From NCBI GenBank assembly GCA_017882525.1, contig JADGPI010000013.1, positions 1 to 32,681 of the forward strand: DNA of 32,681 nucleotides. The letters are read 5' to 3'. The stretch comes from Thermoleophilia bacterium (GTDB taxonomy: Bacteria; Actinomycetota; Thermoleophilia; RBG-16-64-13). Of the stretch, positions 15,771 to 23,609 are shown piece after piece; position 1 is the first letter of the stretch; every line of letters starts with the position of its first letter. The translations under genes and the position numbers were made by a program. The notes under the pieces were generated by a model. The model did not search any database. It saw nothing but the letters and a program-made list of their open reading frames with translations, and had not been told where the DNA came from.

Positions 15771-17051
15771 TTGGGCGGCGGGTTGTGGTGCGTCAACCAG
15801 GGGACGACTTTGGGGGGGATCTTGGGACACGAAGGCGGGACCAGCCGCGGGAATGGTGGAGGTCACGGCGCCTCGCCGGACATCCCGAAGGGCAGTGGAG
15901 CCTCCACCAGCGCACCCAGGTCGCTTTTCATCACCAACGACTTCCCGCCTCGCATAGGTGGCGCGCAATCGTACTACTGGGGCCTTATTCAGCTGCTTGA
16001 CCCGTCAGAGGTAGTCGTAGTGGCGCCGGACCAGCCGGGCGGGCAGGCATTCGATCGTACTCATCCCTATCGGGTGGTCCGCTACCCGCTTCAACAACTT
16101 GGTCCCACGAGGGGCCTCTTACGCGTAGCCTTGCAGCTGATTGAGGACTTCGACGTGGAAGTCGTACAGTTCGGCCATCCCTTGCCGACTGGGCTACTCG
16201 GGCCGATGCTCAAGAAGCGGACCGGGGTGCCTTATCTCGTCTTTCTAGGGGGAGCCGAACTCACGCTACCGGGCGCGATGCCGGTGTCCGGGACCGCATT
16301 GCGACACGTTCTGACGAATGCCGCGATGATGTTGGCGGTGAGCGACTATACGGCCAAAGCGGCCTCGAGGCAGGTCAAAGGGACGGTCCCCGCAGTCACC
16401 ATGCGTCCGGCCATCGACGGAGCTTTCAACCTTCCCCTTTCTCTAGACAAGGTGCAGGCAAAGGGGCAACTCGGAATCGACGGGCCGCTCGTGATCTGCG
16501 TGGGCCGTCTGATTCCCCGGAAAGGCCAGGACAGGCTCATAGAGTCGCTTGCTCTGCTCAGCGGCGCGTTTCCCGATCTTCACCTTGCGATAGTCGGCAG
16601 CGGCCGTACCGCTGAGCACCTGCGAAAGCTGGCCGCGAGTCTCGGTGTGGAGAAACGTTTGCACCTGACCGGAGCTTTGGCCATGGACGAGTTGAAGGTA
16701 TGGATGACGGCGTCAGACGTCTTCGCTTCGCCATGCCGTAGTCGCTGGGCCGGCCTCGAAGTGGAAGGCTTCGGCCTCGTGTTCGCGGAGGCTGCGCTCG
16801 CCGGCCTGCCTGTGCTCGCCGGCCATTCCGGCGGAGCACCGGAAAGCGTCAAGAACGGTGAAACGGGGATCGTTGCACTGGGGTATTTCAAGGAGGAAGT
16901 AGCGGAAGCTCTCGGTCGTCTGCTCTCGCTCAGTCCCGACGCTCGCGCGGCGATGGGCCGGCGCGCTAGGGAGTTCACGCTCGCGCGGCATGCCCCTGAG
17001 GTCGTCGCTGAGCGGTACAGGGAGGCGCTGACGAGGGTGGCAAAGGGTTGA
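15771..17051 (+). CDS. GT4 glycosyltransferase, PimB'-like mannosyltransferase
   Basis: A GT-B fold retaining glycosyltransferase. The N-terminal domain opens with SLFITNDFPPRIGGAQSYYW, very like the start of mycobacterial PimB'. The C-terminal GT4 domain has VGRLIPRKGQDRLIESLALL and the donor-binding E-x7-E region, EVEGFGLVFAEAALAGLPVLA. PimB' adds the second mannose to phosphatidylinositol monomannoside at the cytosolic face of the membrane. That role is likely given the PimA-like gene three genes on, but not proven. The start is uncertain: the conserved fold begins at residue 51 of the track ORF and the 50 residues before it are Gly-rich. The TTGs at 15771, 15810 (after AGGGGA) and 15822 are all candidates. 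Its stop overlaps the next start. Confidence 0.83.
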   Translation: MGGGLWCVNQGTTLGGILGHEGGTSRGNGGGHGASPDIPKGSGASTSAPRSLFITNDFPPRIGGAQSYYWGLIQLLDPSEVVVVAPDQPGGQAFDRTHPYRVVRYPLQQLGPTRGLLRVALQLIEDFDVEVVQFGHPLPTGLLGPMLKKRTGVPYLVFLGGAELTLPGAMPVSGTALRHVLTNAAMMLAVSDYTAKAASRQVKGTVPAVTMRPAIDGAFNLPLSLDKVQAKGQLGIDGPLVICVGRLIPRKGQDRLIESLALLSGAFPDLHLAIVGSGRTAEHLRKLAASLGVEKRLHLTGALAMDELKVWMTASDVFASPCRSRWAGLEVEGFGLVFAEAALAGLPVLAGHSGGAPESVKNGETGIVALGYFKEEVAEALGRLLSLSPDARAAMGRRAREFTLARHAPEVVAERYREALTRVAKG

Positions 17052-18163
17052 GTGACAAGCGCAAGAAACCATCGCTGGTGACAGAGCTCGGGGAGCCGCA
17101 CACCGCAGGGGAGGAAAACGGCGGTCGGCCGGTCGGTGTCGGCGATGACGGCCTAGGCCAGGGCGTCATGCGGTGGTGGCGATTGGCGATCGGGCTCATG
17201 GCCGGCCTCGCCGCCGGGGCGGCGGTCATAGTGATCGCGGGATCCCGCATTGGACCGCAGATAGCCAAGGTGCACCTGGCGGGAGAGCAACTCGGGTATG
17301 TGGCTCTGGCCGGCGTTTGTCTTGTTGTGGTCCTTCTCAGCGATGCATTCTCGCTCGTGGCCATGGCTCGTGCGCTCTGTCCCACGTCCTCGTCCAGGGG
17401 AGTCTTCGGTGTGGCGCTTGAATCTCACCTGGTGGGCGGCGCCACCTCGTTTGGCGGGCTTGAGATCCCATACCAGGTGGTGCGGCTGAGGCGCTCTGGC
17501 CTCAGCTCTTCTCAGGCCACGTCCGCGGTTCTGGGAAAAGGCATGATCCATACCTCGCTGCTCGCCATCGTGGCCGCCGTGGCCCTGGTGCCGGCTCTTG
17601 GCACGGCATTGACTCCACTCGAACGATGGGTTTTGATCGGCGTCATCCTGGGAGTCATCGCCGTATGGGCCGGGATCACTCTTTGGACCCACCGGCCGGT
17701 GGGAATGCGGTTGGTGCCCCGACGTCTGAAAAAGTACGTGGCTTCCTTCCGCGAAGCGAATCTGGTGCTGCTCCACACCGGATGGAGGGCCATCCTCATC
17801 ATGGTGGCGCTGCAGGCAGTCTACTGGGTGGCGATGTTTGCCATCATCCCGCTGATCTTGCTTGCCCTGGGGTGGCGGGGCTCGATTCTCCACGTGATCG
17901 TGGCGCAGGCGGCTCTGCAGGTGATCATGCCGTTCTCGCCTCTCCCGGGCGGAGCCGGCATAGCCGAACTGGGATACCTGGGCCTCATCGGTGCGTCGGT
18001 CCCGACAGACATCCGAGTGGTGAGTCTCCTCCTGTGGCGGGTGGCCACCTGGCTCATACCTATGGCTCTTGGAGCTTTGGTGATCGGGATCCGGGTGGCT
18101 ACGAGTAAAGGAAGGACTCAGCGGGTGAGACATCGCGAGGTTTCTCGTGTCACCACTGAATAG
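17048..18163 (+). CDS. Lysylphosphatidylglycerol synthase TM-domain/UPF0104-type membrane protein
   Basis: A 371-residue integral membrane protein with about eight hydrophobic segments after a 40-residue polar N-terminus. It carries signatures of the flippase-like LPG_synthase_TM family: LVGGATSFGGLEIPYQVVRL in the first half and PFSPLPGGAGIAELGYLGL in the second. It lacks the C-terminal aminoacyltransferase domain of MprF, so it is not a lysyl-PG synthase. Stand-alone members are often next to glycosyltransferases and are thought to move glycolipids across the membrane. Here it lies between PimB'- and PimA-like genes, so export of a mannosylated lipid is a reasonable inference. The TTG start overlaps the previous stop (TTGA), and GAGGGTGGCAAAGG gives a modest ribosome binding site. 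Confidence 0.82.
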   Translation: MSDKRKKPSLVTELGEPHTAGEENGGRPVGVGDDGLGQGVMRWWRLAIGLMAGLAAGAAVIVIAGSRIGPQIAKVHLAGEQLGYVALAGVCLVVVLLSDAFSLVAMARALCPTSSSRGVFGVALESHLVGGATSFGGLEIPYQVVRLRRSGLSSSQATSAVLGKGMIHTSLLAIVAAVALVPALGTALTPLERWVLIGVILGVIAVWAGITLWTHRPVGMRLVPRRLKKYVASFREANLVLLHTGWRAILIMVALQAVYWVAMFAIIPLILLALGWRGSILHVIVAQAALQVIMPFSPLPGGAGIAELGYLGLIGASVPTDIRVVSLLLWRVATWLIPMALGALVIGIRVATSKGRTQRVRHREVSRVTTE

Positions 18164-18839
18164 GTCATCGAAGCGGGCGGGCCCCGACCGTCCGGCGAAG
18201 GCTGGCTGGCCGCTCTGGCGTTCGGCGGCCGCGCTTGCCGCGGCTTTTTCTCTTGGGTGCATCCCGACGGCGCGACTTGCGGTCCGCCTCGCCGGCGTGG
18301 ATGCAAAAGAGAGGCTGTCCCAAGAGAATCCTGGCGCATCGAGCATAAACCGGATCTTGGGCAAGAAAGCGGCCATGGCGGTGTTCACCGTCGACGCCCT
18401 CAAGGGGCTTTTGCCCGCCGCGGTCGGCCGGGCGGCAGGGGCTGGTCCTCGGACCGTCGATTGTTTGATGCTTGCGCCGGTGGTCGCGCATGTTACAGTC
18501 GTAGGAGGCAAGGGAGTGGCCACTATGGCCGGGGCCATGCCGGCGGCGGACCCATTGGCTTTTGCCATGATCTGCCCCATTTGGGTGGGCGCGACCCTTA
18601 AGAAAGACCATGCGCGAGGGGTCCTCGTGGCCATTTCGCTGTATCCGGTCGCCCGGTGGCTGTTGAGGCGAGGCGGGTGTAGGGCGGCTCTGAGCGCCGG
18701 GCTGCCGCTCTCTCTCGTCTATGCCAGGTTGAGAGGGCCGGGATGGGAGAAGACCGGGATGAACCCTCGGGTGTTGTGGCAACGGCTCGTCTGTGATGCC
18801 GAGCTGAAGAGTGATTCGGGAGGCAGCGGATGCGAATAG
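18147..18839 (+). CDS. PlsY-like (glycerol-3-phosphate acyltransferase family) membrane protein, divergent
   Basis: A 230-residue membrane protein related to PlsY, which transfers acyl groups from acyl-phosphate to glycerol-3-phosphate. Three PlsY blocks can be aligned: SLGCIPTARLA (standard GSIP.(A/G)YL), NPGASSINRILGKKAAMAVFTVDALKG (standard N.GATN..R..G...), and VGGKGVATMAG (standard GGKGVAT). The middle GHxFPVF block is replaced by APVVAHVTV, lacking the usual G-H and F-P residues, so this may be a specialised paralog rather than the housekeeping enzyme. It starts with GTG 17 nt inside the previous gene and ends 10 nt inside the PimA-like gene, so it is firmly part of that operon. It could acylate a mannolipid or make its phosphatidate precursor. 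The C-terminal 60 residues are not recognised. Confidence 0.75.
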   Translation: MSPLNRSSKRAGPDRPAKAGWPLWRSAAALAAAFSLGCIPTARLAVRLAGVDAKERLSQENPGASSINRILGKKAAMAVFTVDALKGLLPAAVGRAAGAGPRTVDCLMLAPVVAHVTVVGGKGVATMAGAMPAADPLAFAMICPIWVGATLKKDHARGVLVAISLYPVARWLLRRGGCRAALSAGLPLSLVYARLRGPGWEKTGMNPRVLWQRLVCDAELKSDSGGSGCE

Positions 18840-20062
18840 GCGTAGTGTCGCCATACGCGTGGACCGTTCCTGGGGGCGTCAACAATCATGTGATGCACCT
18901 AGTAGAGCAGCTGGAAAACAAGGGACACGACGTGTTTGTGATCGCGCCCGCCGGAGACCTCACGCGCTCCATGGTGACGGTGCCCAGCAACTTCATATCC
19001 GCGGGCAGGGCGTTCCCGGTCCGGGCGAACGGTTCTGTCGCCTACGTCAATGTGTGGCCCCTCATGCTCCAAAAGATGGACCGCATCCTCACTCGTCAGG
19101 AACTCGATCTTGTCCACGTCCACGAACCTACCATCCCTTCCATCGGGGCGGCGGCGACCATGTCGGCAAAAGTCCCGGTGGTGGGGACTTTCCACGCTGC
19201 AGGGGACGCGACGAACCACTACGAGCGCTTCATTCCTCTGGCGAAGCGGATAATGGCCTGTATGACGGTCAAGATCGCCGTGTCGGAAGCCGCTCGCGCG
19301 TGCGTCAACGGCCATTTCCCCGGCGATTACCGGGTGATCCCCAATGGGATTGATGTGGATGCGTACGCTCCGGCGAGAGAAGGGGAGAAGGTGCCGGGGC
19401 GCATCCTCTTCCTAGGCCGCCCAGAGCCACGGAAGGGACTGTCGGTTCTGGTGGAGGCTTTCATGAGGCTCCGCACCAGATCTCCGGGCGTCTCACTGGT
19501 GCTCGCGGGCCCCACACCGAACGAGCTTCGCAGCCTTATCTCTCGCTCGCACAGCACGTGGGCCGAAGCGCTCGAGGGCATGACGGCGCTAGGCCGCGTG
19601 TCGCATGCCGAGAAGGTGGAACAGATGCGGAGGGCCGAGGTTATGTGCGCACCATCCTTGGGAGGCGAGAGCTTCGGCATCGTCTTGGCAGAAGCGATGG
19701 CGGCGGGAGTTCCTGTTGTTGCCTCGGATATCCCAGGGTACCGCGCGGTCTTAGACGGGGGAGAAGCAGGCATACTGGTTCCCCCAGACAGCCCGATGGC
19801 CCTGGAGAGCGCGTTGTCCTCGGTTCTACAGGATGCCGAGTTGCGGCGCGGCCTCTCCGATCGCGGTCTCGCTCTGGCGGAGCGCTATTCGTGGAACAGG
19901 GTGATAGACGAGGTGCTGGAAGCCTACGACGATGCTCTTCGCTTGGGGCCACGTCTGGTGAGAGAACCTGCGGTGCCGTTGTTCACACAGATCCGTTACT
20001 CGTTCCGCTCAAAGTCTCTGGCTGCCGCAGAGCCTCGCAAGATCACCAGAAAGGCGGACTGA
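18830..20062 (+). CDS. GT4 glycosyltransferase, PimA-like phosphatidylinositol mannosyltransferase
   Basis: A 410-residue GT-B retaining glycosyltransferase. It begins MRIGVVSPYAWTVPGGVNNHV, the donor/acceptor loop signature of PimA. It continues with VHVHEPTIPS, TFHAAGD, VIPNGIDVDAYAP, LFLGRPEPRKGLSVLVEA and the E-x7-E region GGESFGIVLAEAMAAGVPVVAS. PimA transfers mannose from GDP-mannose to phosphatidyl-myo-inositol, the first committed step of PIM synthesis. GGGAGG lies 7 nt before the ATG, and the gene overlaps the PlsY-like gene by 10 nt. Compared with mycobacterial PimA it carries about 30 extra C-terminal residues, basic at the end (KSLAAAEPRKITRKAD), possibly for membrane contact. A phosphatidylinositol synthase is not in the window, so the inositol acceptor is inferred. 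Confidence 0.85.
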   Translation: MRIGVVSPYAWTVPGGVNNHVMHLVEQLENKGHDVFVIAPAGDLTRSMVTVPSNFISAGRAFPVRANGSVAYVNVWPLMLQKMDRILTRQELDLVHVHEPTIPSIGAAATMSAKVPVVGTFHAAGDATNHYERFIPLAKRIMACMTVKIAVSEAARACVNGHFPGDYRVIPNGIDVDAYAPAREGEKVPGRILFLGRPEPRKGLSVLVEAFMRLRTRSPGVSLVLAGPTPNELRSLISRSHSTWAEALEGMTALGRVSHAEKVEQMRRAEVMCAPSLGGESFGIVLAEAMAAGVPVVASDIPGYRAVLDGGEAGILVPPDSPMALESALSSVLQDAELRRGLSDRGLALAERYSWNRVIDEVLEAYDDALRLGPRLVREPAVPLFTQIRYSFRSKSLAAAEPRKITRKAD

Positions 20063-20063
20063 A

Positions 20064-20267
20064 GTGCGTGCGATGGTAGTCCATTTTGGGGGTGGGACCG
20101 AGGTGACGATCGAGACAGACGCAGATCCGGCCTCCGTCTACAGAACGCTTGAAGGCGTGCAGGACTGGCTGATAGTGGAGGATGCCGATGGTGAGCCCCA
20201 CTATCTTGCCGTGCGTCAGATCGCATATCTCACATTCGGCACCAAGAAGGGGATAGGCTTCGCTTGA
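20064..20267 (+). CDS. Small hypothetical protein, 67 aa
   Basis: I do not recognise this protein. It is predicted to be a small beta-rich domain: HFGGGTEVTIETDADPASVYRTLEGV, then DWLIVEDADGEPHYLAVRQIAYLTFGTKKG. The ending VRQIAYLTFG resembles the last strand of small Sm-like or regulatory beta-barrel domains, but that is only a resemblance. It begins one nucleotide after the PimA-like stop, with a GTG at 20064 after AAAGGCGG; an in-frame ATG at 20073 is also possible. Tight spacing and a plausible folded composition support a real gene of the glycolipid operon. A regulatory or accessory role would be a guess. Confidence 0.6.
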   Translation: MRAMVVHFGGGTEVTIETDADPASVYRTLEGVQDWLIVEDADGEPHYLAVRQIAYLTFGTKKGIGFA

Positions 20268-20327
20268 TGCACGCTCGGTGACAGCTGGCTGGCCGGTCCG
20301 GGCACCTTCTGGTAGCATGCCCAAGCC

Positions 20328-20768
20328 ATGCTCGAGTTTGAACTCAACGTTCCTGTCGACACAGGCCTGCTGGAAGCGCTCTTCTCGCGCGCGGGTTGGC
20401 GCGAGAGTGAACCTACGGCAAAGCTGGGTTGGGTGCTGGCAGCCTCAGATGAGTGGGTGACCTGCAAGATCGATGGCCAGTTGATTGGGTTCGGGCGTTC
20501 CTGTCGCTTCGGCCCGGCCCGGAGGGTCTTGTTCGACGTGATCGTCGACGAGCCGTACCAAGGCCGAGGGGTGGAACGCGAGATCGTCAGGATACTGGTT
20601 GTCAACACTCGAGGCTTGGAAGAAGTGTCTATCTTCAGCGAGCACCAAGCGTACCCCCTCTCTCTCCAGACTCCCGAGAGCATGGAGGAAGGGTTCGGAC
20701 CTCGGTGGATCCCTCTTGCTCCCGCGGGAGCATACTTAGGCAGGCAGCACTTGAACCCAGGAGGATGA
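20328..20768 (+). CDS. GNAT-family N-acetyltransferase
   Basis: A 146-residue single-domain acetyltransferase. The acetyl-CoA-binding motif A is visible as [23 protein letters not shown] (Q-G-R-G-V), preceded by the strands [16 protein letters not shown]. The loop departs from the usual Q.(R/K)GIG(R/S), with GVER in place of GIGR. The C-terminal third ([19 protein letters not shown]) lacks the usual N..A...Y..(L/F)GF ending, so this is a divergent member of unknown substrate. No ribosome binding site is visible before the ATG. A TGGTAGCAT extended -10-like sequence at 20310-20318 would place the transcript start almost at the ATG, suggesting leaderless expression. The isocitrate-dehydrogenase-like gene follows after 2 nt. 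Confidence 0.72.
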   Translation: MLEFELNVPVDTGLLEALFSRAGWRESEPTAKLGWVLAASDEWVTCKIDGQLIGFGRSCRFGPARRVLFDVIVDEPYQGRGVEREIVRILVVNTRGLEEVSIFSEHQAYPLSLQTPESMEEGFGPRWIPLAPAGAYLGRQHLNPGG

Positions 20769-20770
20769 GC

Positions 20771-21787
20771 ATGGCGGAGCACAGGGTGACCTGCATACCC
20801 GGAGATGGTATCGGCCCGGAGATCATGGCCGCCACGAAGGTGGCGCTGGCCGCGACCGGCGTGCGCATCGTTTGGATCGACATGGAAGCCGGCGCCGACG
20901 TCATGGACAAGTACGGCACACCGCTCCCTCAGCGGGTGATCGATTCGATCCGCGACACTCGGGTCGCCATCAAGGGCCCCATCACGACTCCTATCGGGTC
21001 TGGTTTCCGCAGCGTCAATGTGGCGCTTCGTAAAGAGCTCGACCTCTACGCGAACCTGAGACCGGCGGTGAGCATTCCCGGCGTGAAGTCTCGGTTCGAG
21101 GGCGTGGACTTGGTCGTCGTAAGGGAAAACACCGAGGACCTATATGCCGGTGTCGAGCACATGGTCGGCAAAGACGCGGCCGAGTCTATCAAGATCATCA
21201 CCCGCTACGGGTCGGAGCGAATAGCCCGTTTTGCCTTTGAGTACGCCCGTCGCGAGGGGCGGCGCAAAGTGACAGCCGTTCATAAGGCCAACATCATGAA
21301 GCTTTCCGATGGGCTGTTTCTCGACGTGGCTCGCGGAATGGCCGCGAACTACCCGGATATCGAGTTCGAGGACCGCATCGTCGACAACATGTGCATGCAA
21401 CTGGTGCAGAAGCCGGAGCTCTACGACGTCCTCCTCTGCCCGAACCTCTACGGCGACATCCTGAGCGATCTGTGCGCGGGGCTGGTCGGCGGCCTCGGTG
21501 TCGCCCCCGGCGCCAATATCGGGGAGGGCATCGCGGTGTTCGAGCCGGTCCACGGCTCCGCCCCCAAATACGCAGGGCTGGACAAGGCTGATCCGACCGC
21601 GCTTATTCTGTCCGCGGTGCTGATGCTCGGCCATCTCGGCGAGACCGAGGCCGCTCAGGTCCTGTTCGAGGCCGTCCGGCAAGTGATCGGCGAGGGCGAG
21701 CACGTAACCTACGATCTTGGCGGCCGCGCGGGGACAGCCGAGATGGGTAGGGCGGTAGCCGAGCGGGTGGAGCGGCTCCGCAAGTAG
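20771..21787 (+). CDS. Isocitrate dehydrogenase-like decarboxylating dehydrogenase (IDH3-like scaffold)
   Basis: A 338-residue beta-decarboxylating dehydrogenase. Substrate residues match isocitrate dehydrogenases: [19 protein letters not shown] (80-98, with S81/N83 contacting the substrate gamma-carboxylate), [10 protein letters not shown] and [16 protein letters not shown]. Metal ligands lie in [14 protein letters not shown]. The overall run resembles the mitochondrial IDH3 alpha type. It would convert isocitrate to 2-oxoglutarate, or homoisocitrate to 2-oxoadipate. The cofactor segment HGSAPKYAG carries Lys266-Tyr267, the pair that binds the 2'-phosphate in E. coli IDH, so NADP+ is predicted. 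The start is the second ATG (20771), 6 nt after AGGAGG. The first ATG abuts the ribosome binding site, and the track's 20453 start overlaps the GNAT gene. It lies in a block that begins with two (homo)citrate-synthase-like genes. Confidence 0.87.
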   Translation: MAEHRVTCIPGDGIGPEIMAATKVALAATGVRIVWIDMEAGADVMDKYGTPLPQRVIDSIRDTRVAIKGPITTPIGSGFRSVNVALRKELDLYANLRPAVSIPGVKSRFEGVDLVVVRENTEDLYAGVEHMVGKDAAESIKIITRYGSERIARFAFEYARREGRRKVTAVHKANIMKLSDGLFLDVARGMAANYPDIEFEDRIVDNMCMQLVQKPELYDVLLCPNLYGDILSDLCAGLVGGLGVAPGANIGEGIAVFEPVHGSAPKYAGLDKADPTALILSAVLMLGHLGETEAAQVLFEAVRQVIGEGEHVTYDLGGRAGTAEMGRAVAERVERLRK

Positions 21788-21806
21788 GGACCGGGCGGCT
21801 ATGTCG

Positions 21807-23555
21807 CTAGAGGCCCGGCGGGTATCCGTCCGCGGTCCAGCCCCGTTTCTTCCAGTAGATGCGGACCCTTCTGACCAGCTCTTCACGGTCGAGGGGCGGG
21901 TCGACGTCGGTGGGATCTCTGAAGAAGCGCTCGGCGACCGTATCGTCCGCCGGAGTCCCGCCCATCGCGAGATTGAGGCGGCGGATGCGCGTGATGACCT
22001 CCGTGCACTGCGCCTGCAGCTCATGCTTGGTGAGCGGAGCGCCATTGAGCTGACTGGCTGCGGACAGGAGATAGTCCCAGCTCATGAAATCCCGGTAGAA
22101 GCGACACATGAGCAGGGAATCCGACAACAGCATGCGATCTTCCCAGTCGAGATACATGTCCACGTAGGCGTCGTCGTCCAGACCGTCGAGCAGGCCTGCG
22201 AGCTCGGGTTTGTAGAAGGTTGCCCTCAGATGGCATGCGCCCCTCACGGCGACGGCGTAGCTCAGAGCCATGCCCTTCAACCGGCGAGGCTCGTACCCGG
22301 CAGGGTCCAAGCCCTTGGTCGTGATGTTCCAGTCGCTCATGCCGAAAGCGGCCGCAGCGCTGTCCATCCCGCCGGCGAGGACGTCGCCGGTCGGCGTTGA
22401 GCGGTCTGCGATGTGGTCGAGAAACTCGCTCATGGCCGTTGCGTCGCCTGGCGCCGGACCGTCGTCCACCAGTCCCAATTGCTTGCCCTTCATGGCGAGG
22501 GCGACCAGATTGCCCGCGCTGATGGTGTCCATGCCCAGGATGTTGCATCGCTCGTTGAGCCGGGCGACGTCGCGGGCGTGCTCCACCATGCACGACCCGC
22601 CGAAGACGTAGAGAGTCTCGTACTCGGGGCCGTGCATCTCGCGCCCTGCCTCTGGCCCGTCGAGGAGTGTGAGGCGTTTGCGGCAACGCAGGGGGCAGGG
22701 AGGACAGGTGTCGCTCTCCACCTTTGCCCACTCAGGCCAGTGTTCCGACTCCAAGGTGGCCCGATGGGGGGCCACGCTCTTGGTGAAGAAATCGGTGGGA
22801 AAACCCTTGGCCTCGTTCATGACAGCGACCACCATCGGCGTGCCGAAGCGGCGGTAGTTGGCAGCGGCGGGGGACTCGGAGGCGAGCTTCGATACCTCCC
22901 GGCGCGTGGCGACGAACTGCTCTTGCGCCTCGAGCTTGAGCGCCCCAGGGGAGGTGACGGAGACCGCCTTGACTTTCTTGCTGCCGAGGACTGCCCCCAT
23001 GCCTCCGCGGCCGAGTGTATGCGCCTGCTCATGCATGATGGAGGCTACCTTGACCAGGTTCTCGCCGGCCACGCCTATGGAGAGTACGGAGGAGCGCCTG
23101 TCGAGTTGGGCGAGCAACTCGCTATCGGTCTCGAAGGTGCTCTTGCCCCACAATTCTTCCGCCGGGACGATCGTGGCCCCCTCGGCCGTCACGTGGACCC
23201 GCACCGGGTCGGGTGAAGCCCCGGTGATGACCAAGGCGTCCCACCCGGTCTCGCGCAGAGTCCGGGCGAACGTGCCTCCGCAGTAGGCTTCCAGCCAGAT
23301 ACCCGTGAGTGGGCTCTTGCTGTACGCGCCGAAGCGGTCGGAGCCCGACATCGCATAGGCGGCGATAGGGCTGGGCGTGATGGCGACTATGTTTTCCGGC
23401 CCGAGGGGATCGGCCTCGGGGTCGAGATACTTCTCGAGGAGGCGAATGCCGAGGACCTTTCCGCCCAGTCCCAACGTGCCGCTGGCATCCAACTCGTCGA
23501 CCCGCGTGCCGTTCGTGGCCAGGTCGACGACGAGGATTCTGCGAACGTCAGCCAT
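21807..23555 (-). CDS. Aldehyde:ferredoxin oxidoreductase family protein (tungsten/molybdenum bis-pterin enzyme)
   Basis: A 582-residue member of the AOR family, which oxidises aldehydes to acids and reduces ferredoxin using a W-bis-pterin and a [4Fe-4S] cluster. The cluster ligands are visible as C284-x2-C287-x3-C291 (TCPPCPLRC) with the distal C484 (LLMCRF). Pterin-binding family motifs include LGRGGMGAVLGSKKVKAV, LGMDTISAGN and AVAVRGACHLR. Length is close to the usual 600. GGGAG lies about 7 nt before the ATG. It is 54 nt downstream of the aminotransferase gene on the same strand and is probably cotranscribed, suggesting that the aldehyde comes from that enzyme. It converges on the isocitrate-dehydrogenase-like gene with only 19 nt between the stops. 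The substrate is not determined by sequence. Confidence 0.9.
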   Translation of the reverse strand: MADVRRILVVDLATNGTRVDELDASGTLGLGGKVLGIRLLEKYLDPEADPLGPENIVAITPSPIAAYAMSGSDRFGAYSKSPLTGIWLEAYCGGTFARTLRETGWDALVITGASPDPVRVHVTAEGATIVPAEELWGKSTFETDSELLAQLDRRSSVLSIGVAGENLVKVASIMHEQAHTLGRGGMGAVLGSKKVKAVSVTSPGALKLEAQEQFVATRREVSKLASESPAAANYRRFGTPMVVAVMNEAKGFPTDFFTKSVAPHRATLESEHWPEWAKVESDTCPPCPLRCRKRLTLLDGPEAGREMHGPEYETLYVFGGSCMVEHARDVARLNERCNILGMDTISAGNLVALAMKGKQLGLVDDGPAPGDATAMSEFLDHIADRSTPTGDVLAGGMDSAAAAFGMSDWNITTKGLDPAGYEPRRLKGMALSYAVAVRGACHLRATFYKPELAGLLDGLDDDAYVDMYLDWEDRMLLSDSLLMCRFYRDFMSWDYLLSAASQLNGAPLTKHELQAQCTEVITRIRRLNLAMGGTPADDTVAERFFRDPTDVDPPLDREELVRRVRIYWKKRGWTADGYPPGL

Positions 23556-23609
23556 CTGTCTTCTCCCTCATGCACCCATACTCGAGCGCACGGCCGAATC
23601 CCAGTGTCG

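Noticed and set aside
17153-18634. 493 aa minus-strand ORF across the flippase-like and PlsY-like genes
   Set aside because: Shadow of two membrane-protein genes. The translation is rich in Arg, His and Pro without recognisable domains or a ribosome binding site.
20453-20770. N-terminal 106-residue extension of the isocitrate-dehydrogenase-like ORF
   Set aside because: It is the out-of-frame shadow of the GNAT gene. AGGAGG at 20759-20764 and the family N-terminus both point to the ATG at 20771.
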